Position numbers and translations under genes: made by a program
Part shown: in pieces, positions 23,153 through 33,807 of the stretch
How positions within the stretch are numbered: position 1 is the first letter of the stretch
How the letters are laid out: each line of letters begins with the position of its first letter
Assembly: GCA_027924585.1 (NCBI GenBank)
Contig: BSBM01002120.1
Location: forward strand, 62,001-126,000
DNA length: 64,000 nucleotides
Direction: 5' to 3'
Source: Larix kaempferi
Lineage: Eukaryota; Streptophyta; Pinopsida; Pinales; Pinaceae
Notes under the pieces: generated by a model
What the model was told of the DNA's origin: nothing
What the model saw: only the letters and a program-made list of their open reading frames with translations
Database searches by the model: none

Positions 23153-24099
23153 GTCATTGAGAGATGGGATTCTTCCATCTTGATCCACTCCTTTTTTGTA
23201 TTTACTATTAGACTATTAGACTATTAGTATATTTGGCATTTGCCAGTGCCCAGTGGCATTCTGACATCTCTGTAATACATTTTGATTTTGATGACTTAAT
23301 GAGAAATATGGTTCCAAGTCTCTGACATGCATCTATGTGTCTCAATGTCTCGTTGTGATTTGTGATTGTGAATGAAAAATGTGTTGTGATTTGTGAATGA
23401 TCTAATTTCTATTGAATATTTCATATTTGTAATTGTAAATGTAATTTCTATTGAATATTGAATATTTGTAATTGTAAATGTAATTTCTATTGAATATTTG
23501 TAATTGTAAATATTAAATTTTATTGGATCTATATGTCTATATTTTTTAATTTTAATATATTTCAAATATATATATATATATAAAATGTGTCCTGCGTGTC
23601 CTAATTCCAGGGGTCACCATGTCCCGTGGGGACACTCGTGTCCCGTGTCCTCATGTCAGGTGACTTAGATGGATACATTGTAGAAAGGGGGGAGTTCTAT
23701 TTTTTTCAATTTTTGGTTGGATTAGGATTTTTTGAGTTTTTGAAAAGGGATTCATTTTAATTATTCACTCATCTTGGTTGAGGGAGATGTGAATTTAATT
23801 AGAGATTGGGTTATTCCCAATTTTATCAATATTACAAAACTAGGTTCTTTTAAACAATAAAAAAAATAGTAATTTAGGTTAAGAAATGACAAAAAAATGG
23901 TATCAGAGAATGAATTACCTAATTAGATGACAATCCACCAGTGAATTTTACTCCCCTCCAGCTAAATTGAGCTCCACCGATACTCCAGGGCACACAAACT
24001 GTCCTCGTCCAACCTCTATTTCGCGTTTCTGATGCATGAAGAGCACTGCGGGTGGTCGAGGGTGGTCAGGACTGTGTTTTTAAATTGATATTAGATTTC
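23153..24099. other. AT-rich flank with a small tandem repeat
   Basis: Three copies of a 36-45 bp unit (TAATTTCTATTGAATATT plus TTGTAATTGTAAATG) lie at about 23402-23515, followed by a short TA run near 23570. GTGTCCCGTG words near 23610-23660 resemble a hAT-type end but no pair was found. No gene seen. Confidence 0.5.
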
Positions 24100-24175
24100 A
24101 ATAATGCGTACGCATTTTGTAACTAGATAACGCGTACGCGTTTTGTAGTTCTATAATGCGTACGTGTTATGGTTA
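24100..24175. repeat. Right subterminal palindrome cluster (GCGTACGC type)
   Basis: AATGCGTACGCATT, ACGCGTACGCGTT and AATGCGTACGTGTT separated by TTGTAACTAGATA-like spacers, about 150 bp inside the right terminus. Same cores as 5815-5905. Confidence 0.7.
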
Positions 24176-24287
24176 CCTATCCTACATGTCTAGTGACATG
24201 TCAGGCTCGGGTCTTACCATGGAAGGTGCTAAGCATCATAAATGTGTTATGTTTTTATGTATCAGGAACGAGTTTTGAAAAAGTAGG

Positions 24288-24326
24288 ATTGCATCTAAAG
24301 TGACCCTCATCTTCTTGCACACACCC
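24288..24326 (-). repeat. Right terminal inverted repeat of the TTAA element
   Basis: Reverse complement begins GGGTGTGTGCAAG and runs through ATGAGGGTCACTT to AGATGCAAT, matching 4847-4894. TTAA follows at 24327-24330. Confidence 0.8.
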
Positions 24327-24398
24327 TTAACCTTGTACAAACTTTTGAAACAAACAAAAATACAAATTATACATGTATTGAAACATTAATGTTCATAC

Positions 24399-24612
24399 CG
24401 ACAGAAGGTTGAGATCGACGCTCTCCCACATAAGATAAAGGGGAATCATTTGTACCCCTATCACCTTGTTGGTGATCAGATGACTGTGACCCATACAGTA
24501 AACTTGAATCTCGAGGTGAATTCGACAACCTTCTATTACCAATTGGGACACCGACTCCCGATGAATGTGATGATCTCCTACGCTTTTGCTTCGAAGACTC
24601 CACTCTTTCCAT
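24399..24612 (-). pseudogene. First exon of the gene split by the TTAA element
   Basis: Opens with MERVESSKQKRRRSSHSSG (a basic, nuclear-localisation-like start) and is open for 71 codons and one base to a GTATGA donor at 24398. The leftover base plus AG from the acceptor side at 4813 makes a Glu codon and continues as RGSEDVRN, so the two sides are one gene. The rest of the gene is at 4813-2904. Confidence 0.65.
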
Positions 24613-25520
24613 TTGATATGATATCTAAAATTACACAAATTTCAACTCATAACATATTCAAATTCTACATGTTAATTCTACAAACCTAAGACATATCTAA
24701 TAAAGAAGATAAGTTTTTCAATAGGGACATAGACATAATCCAAATATTAATAAAAATAACCACAAAACATACACCGAATGCCGTAGAATTTATAATTTAT
24801 AATTCCCTTATGTGTTAGTCCTATATTTTATCTAAACGACCAAAGTTATCTTACGATAGAACTAGTTTTATATTAAAAAGATTTATAATTTATAAAGGTA
24901 AAGGTAACTGCTTGATTAAGCTCATATCACATTTTTTGTATAAGTTATGAAGAGATAGTGTAATGGAGAAGCTCGTATCATATTCAATATTCAGGTTACT
25001 TACTGTGATTCAACCCCTATTAAATGTCTAACAACTTGAATACATCTCTTTCCATGCTCAATGCTTGTTTCAATGGTTATTATACTATCATGTATTGTTC
25101 TATCAATACCATTCATTTTCACTGCTAACTTGTGATCACATATTACTTATACGAATTCAATTAATCATACTAGTTTCAATACCATTAAATCTTGATCTAT
25201 ACTGCTTATGTGTTCTATGGTTATGCTTGTACTATGTTTATTTATATAGTAGCTACAATGATGCTTTCATTTCCATAACATATGTCATAAGTAAATCACA
25301 TATTGCTACTAGGTGTAATCACGGTAATCTAGTATTCATACTTCATTAGGTTAAATACGGTCATGTTTACCCATTGCATTCACATTACATACCTATTGTA
25401 AGATAATCCTTACATTAGTCTAACCACCATCATACAACCCCATTAAAATCATTTGAAATTCATCCATAGCAAACGCTGAAACTACTATAAACTTATATTG
25501 CCTGAGATCAGACCCAGAGA
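24613..25520. other. Upstream region of the split gene, no gene seen
   Basis: AT-rich, no supportable coding region or repeat. Confidence 0.45.
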
Positions 25521-25528
25521 TCAGACTA

Positions 25529-25848
25529 CTCTGTTCATGAACAGAGTTTTTCAACTCTGTTCATGAACATAATTGAAAAAATATGTTCATGAACAGAGTT
25601 GAAAAACTCTATTCCCCCTAATATCTTCAACATGTGACTTTAAATTTCATTAATCAATTATTTTCAATTCATTGAAAAAGTAAATTACTCAAAAAAAAAT
25701 TGAATGCCATATATGAATTACCAATTCTATTCATGAACAAAGTTTTTCAACTCTGTTCATGAACAGAGTTGATGAACTCTGTTCATGAATAGAGTTTTCC
25801 AACTCTGTTTATGAACAGAGCTTTCCAACTCTGTTCATGATCAGGAAC
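25529..25848. repeat. Palindrome array CTCTGTTCATGAACAGAG
   Basis: The 18-bp perfect palindrome CTCTGTTCATGAACAGAG occurs at 25529-25546 and 25751-25768, with about six further copies or half-sites differing by one or two bases (25555, 25583, 25723, 25776, 25801, 25827), usually joined by TTTTTCAA. It lies upstream of the split minus-strand gene. Confidence 0.85.
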
Positions 25849-26439
25849 ATAAAATTTTAATGTAAAAAAATTAAACAATCTAATTTCTATTCTCAAATGC
25901 AAATATATTTTTATTATTTTTTTTAACTTAAAACCTATCATCTAAATGCTTGATGAAATATCTCAAGATTTTGAGAAAAATGGGCATACCTGTTAACCAA
26001 ACCCGTAGACAACAATTTCTCGAACTAGCCACGAATCCCAACGCCGCACCGGATATGACCACCAACTCGCTGAACGAAAAATATTTTCTTGCAAACATCA
26101 ATAAATTTGATTAGCAACATAAAAATATAAAAATATGAAAACAAAACCAAAACGAAACAACTAAAATTGAAATCATACCTGAGAAATTGACGCAATACCA
26201 ACTCCACACTGAACATGTTAACTCGACGTTGAAGCTATTCGTTGTAGCAAACACACAAGAAAAACCACCAACTCGCCAAACGAAACGAACAGATTGACCT
26301 CTGAATTTTATAACCACACATTTAAAAAACGAAAATGAAACAACTAAAAACGAAAACAAATTGACCTGCACACATTAAAAAATGAAAACAAAAACTAAAA
26401 CCATAAACATACCTGTCGAATATAAACTCCACGCGGATC

Positions 26440-26655
26440 CGACTAGGAGGGAATGGAAAACGACGAATTGGCAAACGACGGATTGGAAAACACAGGGTGA
26501 GGCTAGCTCGTCGAATGGCAAATGGCAGATTGGCAAGCTCATCGACTGGAAAACGGCGGATTGGAAAACGACATATTGGCGAACTCGCAAACGGTGGATT
26601 GGCGAGCTCGTCGATTGGAAAACGACGGATTGGCAAATGGTCAATTAGAAAATGC
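26440..26655. repeat. Degenerate tandem repeat GATTGGAAAACGACG
   Basis: A 13-26 bp unit (GATTGGAAAACGACG / GATTGGCAAACGACG / GAGCTCGTCGATTGG) is repeated about ten times. Frames across it read as repeated RRFPIDELANPPF-type peptides and are not supported as genes. Confidence 0.75.
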
Positions 26656-26827
26656 AGGGGGTCGTCAACGAATGCACGGTGGCAAGCGAGAAGGCGTGGA
26701 AGCTCATCGCCAAATGCAGGGTGGTGAGATTGTCGATGACTGTGGTGGGGCTCCATGGGTCCACAAGCAGGGTCCAAAAAAATGCCAACAAATAGTGATA
26801 GACAATGGACGAGGACGGGATTTTATG

Positions 26828-27095
26828 CAGAAAACGTTTTCGGCCAAATAATTGTTCGACCGAATAATTGTTCCGCCAAACAATTATTCGGCCGAATAAA
26901 CTAACAAACCTAGAAATTTTTCTCAGCGGACACTGCCTCGCACACACTTCGAGGTCCCCGTTAATAGTTCTTCGACCAAATAATGTATGAGTTATTCGGC
27001 CGAATAATAAATGTTATTCGGCCGAATAATAAATGTTATTCGGCCGAATAATACAATTTATTCGGTCGAATGACTTTTATTATTCGGCCGAATAA
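26828..27095. repeat. Palindrome array TTATTCGGCCGAATAA
   Basis: Five perfect copies of the 16-bp palindrome at 26884, 26992, 27014, 27036 and 27080 (three of them 22 bp apart), plus about five degenerate copies (from 26828 and at 27058). A third palindrome family in the same 27 kb. Likely protein-binding sites near the outer element end; no terminal repeat could be identified beyond it. Confidence 0.85.
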
Positions 27096-28087
27096 CCTCC
27101 GCTACGTTTGTTTTGCACTTAATTCTCACAGAAGTGTTACGCACCTTCACGTTTTCACCCTAATATTCGCGACCCGGTCAGTTGATGACAACACCACAGA
27201 ACTTGAGAGAAGAGACAATTTCCAACCAGGGATTAGAACTATTACATCATGGGAGGATGGAAAGAAAGGTTAGCACCTTTTAAAGAATTGATCGACCGAT
27301 AAGACAAATCCAATATTTGATCAAAGCCGTGATCCGAGTTAAATCTACTGTTGATATTTCATTCAAGGGCCCAAAGTGCGCGATGTTTATTTAGCTCGGG
27401 GAACCCCTGAATGAAAACCACCAAGGCCACACATCGGCTTCAGAATCATTAAGGGCCCCAAAAGTAGTCTTCTTGAAGCTCTTTTCTCGATCCCTGAAAC
27501 CACTAAGAAGCCGCACCATAGTTCTACAGCTGTGAGCCACCAGCCAATGATCTATTAGAAAGAGAGGCCCAACCTAAGAGAAAGAACGATGTCTACCCTG
27601 TTTTCAGGATACATAAGCTTCTCATATTTTAACGCACCAGATGCACCCATGAATGAAAAGCACCATCTCCACGTGGCAGCCTCACGCTCATTCAGGGCCC
27701 AAAAAGCGGTCTACCCAGATTGCTTATCCCGAGCCCTAAAACCTCTTATCATTTTCGTTTCTCCATTTTTCTCTCGACTTATCCACCTCAACATTTCCAT
27801 TAAGCCACCCTTAATGGTCATTACCGACGTTGTTTAGGAGACAAAATTTCCCTTACATTTAAGATCCAACCACCTCTTGGGTGAAGAACCAATTCGCGAG
27901 TTCCACGTACAATTTGCATTAAAGCCCGCCAAATTCAAATTTCTTTCTATCAATATGACTTTGAAGATCTTACCGGGAACCTAGCCTCCATCACTCTAAG
28001 CTCTTCTTCTAGCAGTCTCCTCACCAACCTTTTCATATCCCAAAGCCGAGCATTTACCACCGCTCTCTACACCATACCAGCATTTCC
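27096..28087. other. Spacer with a diverged duplication
   Basis: A segment with TGAATGAAAACCACC, GGGCCCCAAAAG and CCCTGAAACC (about 27405-27505) is echoed at about 27645-27750 (TGAATGAAAAGCACC, GGGCCCAAAAAG, CCCTAAAACC). This is probably the 5' leader of the repeat-encoded ORF that follows. Confidence 0.5.
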
Positions 28088-30063
28088 ATGGCTTCTGCTT
28101 CTGCCCCTGAAACTTCTCCCTTTGCATCAATAGTTCTGAGTCTAGATGACCACCTTGGATACGAACATTCCGACGTTCACGACCCATTGTCCTCCTTCCA
28201 AAACCTTCATCAATTATCTAGGGAAGTCGAGGAGAAGGAAAAGAATGGGAACGACCTGCTCATCTTATGGAGCTTAGGATTAGCCAAGATGGTTTTACCA
28301 CAAGTCAGGCCTTTCCCAGAACTGGCACAGTGGTGCACCGAGAGGTATGCCCCAGAGAGAAAAGAAGTCATCTCCAGATTGGGATCCATCATCTGCCCGA
28401 TCACAAAAGAGCTCGTCATGGAATTAATCGACACGAAAGCACCACTAGTATACAATTTGATGAGGAGGTCTTGGCAGGAATGATCAAAGAGTTATCATAC
28501 GAAAGTAGAGACACATTCATTCGCATGATAATTTCGCCAAAAGCAAATTTACCAAGCACTCAATCGATGTTAATCCTTGAAGTGTTCGCAGAGTCAGCCA
28601 GACCAGTTGTTTCTATGATCTTCCAAGTCCTCGGGTATGACCACGACCTGGTAATCGATGACATAGCCTTGGGTTTCCTCTTCCTCATGAATTTATCTCA
28701 GCAAGAGTCTCCTGTAAAGTTATATTATCCATCTTTTCTCGCCCAGTCTATGCACTTGCAATTTAAAAGTTTCTCATCTAGGAAAATGTTCAGATATAAT
28801 TCTCTTCTCTTGTATATGATTATATACCACAATAAGAATTTCTTCAATTGATATGACCTTGAAAATTCATTTGTCCCAGTCCCTTCACATGAAGGTTTCT
28901 CTATGTTTGTAGATACTGTCATGGACAAGGTTTATGCACTGTTGTTTGAATGTCCTCCCCCCAGAGTCTTTCCAGAGTGGAAACCATTACTTTAATTAAA
29001 CCTGAATGATATTGTTGGAGATTGGTTATGTTTTAAGAGCCACATCGAAATACATGTCTATGGAGCAGAGCTACATCCATATAAACTTCCATTGTTCCTG
29101 ATCCCTAGCATTTTCGCTTTGGAGTATATCCGTCAGAGATTCAACTGTGACGATGTGCATTTCATGAAGGGAAATAGTGCGAGTACTTTCAAAGTCCCCA
29201 ATGAAGCTAGACCGTTCAAAGTTAGGTGTAGAGCCACTCGAAAGGTACTTGAATAACTATTAGCGGCATGCAACTTCGTTGAAAGCTTTGTGTGACAATA
29301 TGACCCGAAAGGGATCACCTCCCCGAAAAGACAAGATGCCAAGGCAACAACCTACCTCCACGAATCACATCCAATGTTGGATAATGTGGCCAATTTAGAC
29401 AGTTGGGAGTAGAGCAACACAGTATTAGATCCTAGCAAGGCCACTGGGGCATTGGTCATCCCCACGCCCCATAAAGTGGATACACTGAGAAAGAGGAGCA
29501 CATCATAGCCTACCTTTGAGGTCGAAAAAGAGAGATTAGTGAGCGTTGGATCAAAAGTTGAAAACACATCCAACGTGACATCAAAAGTTGTGTCAATGCC
29601 TACCGCTTTAGCACTTGTCATCCTGGGGAATTTCCCATCCGTAGCGTGGCCTCAGAAGAAAGATACACAGTCCCCAGAAGGCGCTTTGGTCACCACCTCA
29701 CCAATTAAAGCAGGTTTGTTTGGGTTATATTCCCAAATCAAAGACGAGAACATTGATTTCCAGAAGAACATGCACTTGTTGAACATTTCACGATCAACTG
29801 GAACTCCTGCGCCTTGTGCTCTTCGTCCTACACCACAGGCATTTACACCTCTTTGTTCCATTCTTTCAATCGCAGTTGAAACCTCCTCTTATCCAATCAC
29901 AAACGAACTTTCACCACGTGTGCACAACTCTACCCAACCGCAGCTGGAGTTGTTCACGCATACACAGATTCTTCTCCTGCTCACAGGAATCAACAAGCTC
30001 TCAGGATTCTACCACTTTGATACCACCTGGCGCAAGGCAGGTTGGTCAGACCCTCTTGCTTAA
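28088..30063 (+). pseudogene. Decayed repeat-encoded ORF of unknown function
   Basis: Starts MASASAPETSPFASIVLSLD and is open to 28483; a frameshift then moves the frame (YESRDTFIRMIISPKANLPSTQ) to about 28760, and a further frame with several stops continues (VPVPSHEGFSMFVD, then VESFV, KATGALVIPTPHKVDTL) to a last open stretch ending 30063. Segments such as CTERYAPERKEVISRLGSIICPI and KELVMELIDTKAP recall the layout of the N-terminal domain of the two proteins at 44430 and 55862, but the likeness is weak. I read it as a dead copy of a conifer repeat ORF. Confidence 0.45.
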
Positions 30064-32160
30064 CTATAACACGCAATAAACACACGAATTCTCACATAAA
30101 CCAGACGTGAACTAGAAATGCCATGAAATTGGCTTCTATTACTTGAATCAATTACAATGTTACATGCAAACAAATAAACAAGTCGGCCTTAGCTTATTAC
30201 AATCTACATAAATAAATCTCTACTATGTCGGTGTGTTTCTCCCCTCTGTGTGTGATCCTCTCCATTGTCCAATCCTCTGAATAATGAAAGAAAGATCGAT
30301 CCCCCACTCTTTTCCTCCGCACCAATCTTCTACTCTATTATGTCATTGTTCCCGAGGTCCCTTTGCTTGGCTTGCCTGAGATGTCCTTACTCTGTCCATC
30401 ACTCTACTCTTGATCCGACGGATCCTGCAGCCCTAATGCCCCTACATCACAAATTTAAATCCAAACTATATGAATATAGAGGCAAAAGATGAGGACATGG
30501 CCCAAATGAAGACCAAGACAACAAAATGGAGCAAATAAAATAAGATTGGACAAGAAAATAAATATTACAAGGGAGACTTAGAGATAATGTTTATCTCTAA
30601 TTAATTAAAAATATAAAGAAATAATGGAAAAATGTAATAAACCGTGAATCTTATTTGATAAAACTAGAGTTAAGTTGGAAAAAAATACCCTTTCACAAAT
30701 AAATATTTTAAGATTTTATAATTTTAATTTAATAAAAATATAAAATAAAGATTTGCATAGTTTTATAATTTTTAGGATCCCTAAAGTGATAAGAGATTAC
30801 AAGGTTGAACCAAAATATGTAATCCACTCTAATCAATTTGAGGAAGCCACCCCATCCTCATCCTCACTCCAATTAATTCGAGGAGGTTTTTTCCTCTTAA
30901 TTTAATCATCAAGACTTTGTCTTCGAAATCTGCTTTTGTGTTATATGAAATGGGAAAAGGAGGAAAAAATCTAAATTCTATAAACATATCTATCTCGTTT
31001 AAAATAAAATTGTTTGGAGTATTTTACAATCCTGCATAGGAAGATTGTTACAAATAATTTACAACTTAGACATTAAATTATATAACGAAATTTAAATCCA
31101 TTTAAACCTTTCTATGTGGTTCAAAACCGAAATTTAAGATAGATTTAGAAAAATGTTGATATCAACTTAACCATATACAAAAATAACAATAATAACCTAT
31201 ACTCCTTCCTTCCCCTTATATGCTTTAAATATGTAAATAATAATAAAAAATGAGAAGAGCTATTAGAACCTTATTGTTAATGTTATAAAATCTCCGTTCT
31301 ATCTCTTTTGGTGACCGATTGAACATGTGCAAAAGACTTTCTATATTATTAAACCATAACAAAGGGTTTCTGCATATGCCATTAGCCAATTGATTATATG
31401 CTGACAGTGTTTCCACATGGAAATCACCGGATGGCACTGTGCACATTTAACTAAAGAATCATCTGGATTCCAACACTCTTATAAAATCATTTCCCCTCCA
31501 TAGACTAATGTGTTACGCTAAAGTCATTGTACTCCATGTGGGGTTAGCGGGTTGACTGCTCAATCTAGGCAGTCTGTTCCTTCGCAGACGCATGGAAGCC
31601 ATTAGCCTGCTCAACATTGCTTTTTAAAAGCAGTGTACTGATAATTGTTTTTTTTCAAAACTTAAATCTTAGTGGGTGAGAAATTCCTTACCAAAATAAA
31701 AATGCAATCATAGAATAAAACATACCACTCCAATGTTTCCGATAGGATTTCTAGAGAATTGCTTAATGTTCAAGTCCCTTTTGCAGTCTCCACAAAATAG
31801 GCATTGATTATAAGTCAGTGGAATATAAATATTCACCGAATAGTAATTCCATTCTTCATACCGAATTAACGGTAAAGATTACAGATACAGAGCACTGCAT
31901 GCTGAGCAAAGGAAATCAACTCCCATTCCGATGCCGCTGCGGCTTTCTTTCCGCGCAAGCCTCTCCACAACCACCCAAATATTAGACCAAATTACCTCAA
32001 AAATATCATATTGTACAGTTTATCAACAATACGGTTTACAGTAAAAATATCAAACTAGTAGAAGGCCCAAACGTTGGCGCTAATGGCTGCAACCATGAAC
32101 CATTTATTAGAAGGATTGCCTCAATTCTATCAGAATGGTTTGACCAAACCGCCAAATAAT
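30064..32160. other. AT-rich intergenic region downstream of the expansin gene
   Basis: About 2.1 kb with no convincing gene. 30070-30300 (CACGAATTCTCACATAAAC, ACTTGAATCAATTACAATG) resembles an LTR in style, but no matching partner is seen. Confidence 0.4.
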
Positions 32161-33721
32161 TCAACTGAATTGTTGAGAGGCAGAGAATGTTTGTCCAAAT
32201 TGCCAATTAGACGAGGCGACATTATACATGGTTAGTGTTTTTCCACTGCTTATGGTAATTCTGAATGACAGACTCTGCCCATTCAGATAGGAATTGCTTT
32301 GCCAATTCGCTCCCCAATTTCTGCTCATGGATTGCCACCCAGTGTTGGAGCCTTTAATCCACGCTGCCGTCACATCTCCTCTTCCCCCAACATTGCTAAT
32401 CAGAACCAGCTCGAAGTAGTCGCGCCCACTTATTGTGAACCGTATTCCTCCAGTCTTCTTGCATGGAGTCCTGCAGCGATTCCATTAACACCACCCAGTT
32501 CAATAGATATAATACATCACAGATGAAATTCAATAGAGTAAACTGAATTTTTCATAAAGAAACTTGTGCTATTTTCATAAAGAAACTTGTGCATTTGGGC
32601 TTTATGGTATTATCAAATTTTCATTTGAGATTGATTGGATTATGGAAATATTTGTATGGAAGGGTGAAGAGTATCTATCTTTTTTATAGATTGTAGAGGA
32701 TAAGATAAGTGTATTGTTCAGATGGATAATTTTTCCAAATTCGAAAAAGAATATAGATTATTAATGCATAGATAACTGGTAGCTAATGTATGGATAACCC
32801 TTAGTTAATGCATGGATAAGAAGCAGTTAATAGTAGACAATCTGGTAGAAAACCAGTTTAATTTAGAAAAAAGCCAAAACAATTAAAAAAACTTATTCTT
32901 ATTACTTAACTTGTAACCTATATATATTAAACTACCACAAATTAAGTAACTGTGCTAGTATATACCTTCTATAGTGAACAGGCACAATGCCAGCTTTGTA
33001 TTGAGCAATCTTCTCAAATGCAGGCTGTGACATGTCGAAATGCTGAAGGGGTGGATTGCACCACCCACCATCGTCATTGGGCAGGGCGGTATTAGGCGGA
33101 CAGAAGTTGGTGGCGGTGATAATAATCGATCCGGGAAGACACCACTGCGGATCTTTGACAGCGTCACACTTAATCTGAAAACATGCTCCGCAGATCTGTC
33201 CATCGTTGAACAAAGCGGTGCTGAGGGCAGCAGTGCTGGTGCCATATCCCATTGTATACAAGTTCCCATACCCGCAGGCACCGTCTGCACAAGAAACCAT
33301 TCATACAATAAAATACAAGACCTGTTAATCAATGAACTAATGAAAAACTTGCGTCCTTTTTAATGGAACTAGTTATTTGTTTGAGATCAAACGGACAGAT
33401 TAGCAAATGACCTAGCCTCGGAATTAGGTTATACTGGAAGTCAAAGTTTTCTTCCATCTAAAATTTTAATCTCTGTTTACATAAAACAACATTGATCTAT
33501 GAAATTGCAGCATGATTTACAGGATTCTTATCAAATTTCTGACCTTAAAAAATCTTTTACTACAAAATTCAGCACTCACCCATCGTTCCAGAGGCATCGC
33601 TCCCGCCATAGAATGTAGCGTGGGCTGCAGTCCAAGCAGCTACCATTACTGCTCTTTGGAAAATCGATGCTAGCATAACAACCACCACCATCAAGAATCG
33701 AAACTCCGCAGCCCTCGCCAT
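32161..33721 (-). CDS. EXPA: Alpha-expansin, three exons, intact (256 aa)
   Basis: Exons 33721-33580, 33284-32966 and 32470-32161 on minus; introns of 295 and 495 bp, both GT-AG. The coding length is 771 bases. The protein starts with MARAAEFRF and a hydrophobic signal peptide (about residues 1-28), then [15 protein letters not shown], the double-psi beta-barrel domain with conserved Cys residues (51, 79, 82, 87, 96, 109, 123) and the HFD motif at 129-131, and a C-terminal cellulose-binding domain with [32 protein letters not shown] and SNWQFGQTF. Expansins are secreted and loosen cell walls at acid pH without hydrolysis. The Met at 33721 was chosen because the upstream in-frame Met at 33775 would lie close to or before the expected transcription start. 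The three-exon layout is usual for this family. No stop or frame break. The subtype number is not assignable by eye. Confidence 0.95.
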
Positions 33722-33795
33722 TGTGATATAAAACAGGATCGAATAGTGCCTATTAATCTTTCCTCGTTGGTGCAATTCTACTTCCAGTGCAGCAG

Positions 33796-33807
33796 CTCTA
33801 TATAGAG
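33796..33807 (-). promoter_or_regulatory. TATA box of the expansin gene
   Basis: CTCTATATAGAG, about 75 bp upstream of the start codon at 33721, which would give a 5' leader of roughly 40-50 bases. Confidence 0.6.

Larger units (their letters stand above)
4847..24326. mobile_element. 19.5-kb TIR DNA transposon flanked by TTAA, inserted in an intron
   Basis: The ends are inverted copies of one another: GGGT, two variable bases, GTGCAAG, three variable bases, ATGAGGGTCACTT, then (after a 10-base insert on the left) TAGATGCAAT. TTAA flanks both ends. The insertion separates two exons that join in frame, which independently fixes its limits. Palindrome clusters lie inside each end (5815-5905 and 24100-24175). 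It contains a DDE transposase pseudogene on plus, a convergent multi-exon gene on minus, two satellite families, a solo LTR and a hAT fragment. TTAA targets are used by piggyBac, Kolobok and Sola3 elements; I cannot choose between these by eye. The internal size is inflated by later insertions. Confidence 0.8.

Noticed and set aside
4843-24330. Calling the TTAA element a PIF/Harbinger with TAA/TTA duplication
   Set aside because: The three-base flanks TAA and TTA are not direct repeats, whereas TTAA is identical on both sides.
26375-26851. Overlapping ORFs with repeated RRFPIDELA or RLASSSTGK peptides
   Set aside because: They derive from a degenerate tandem repeat and have no domain or splice support.
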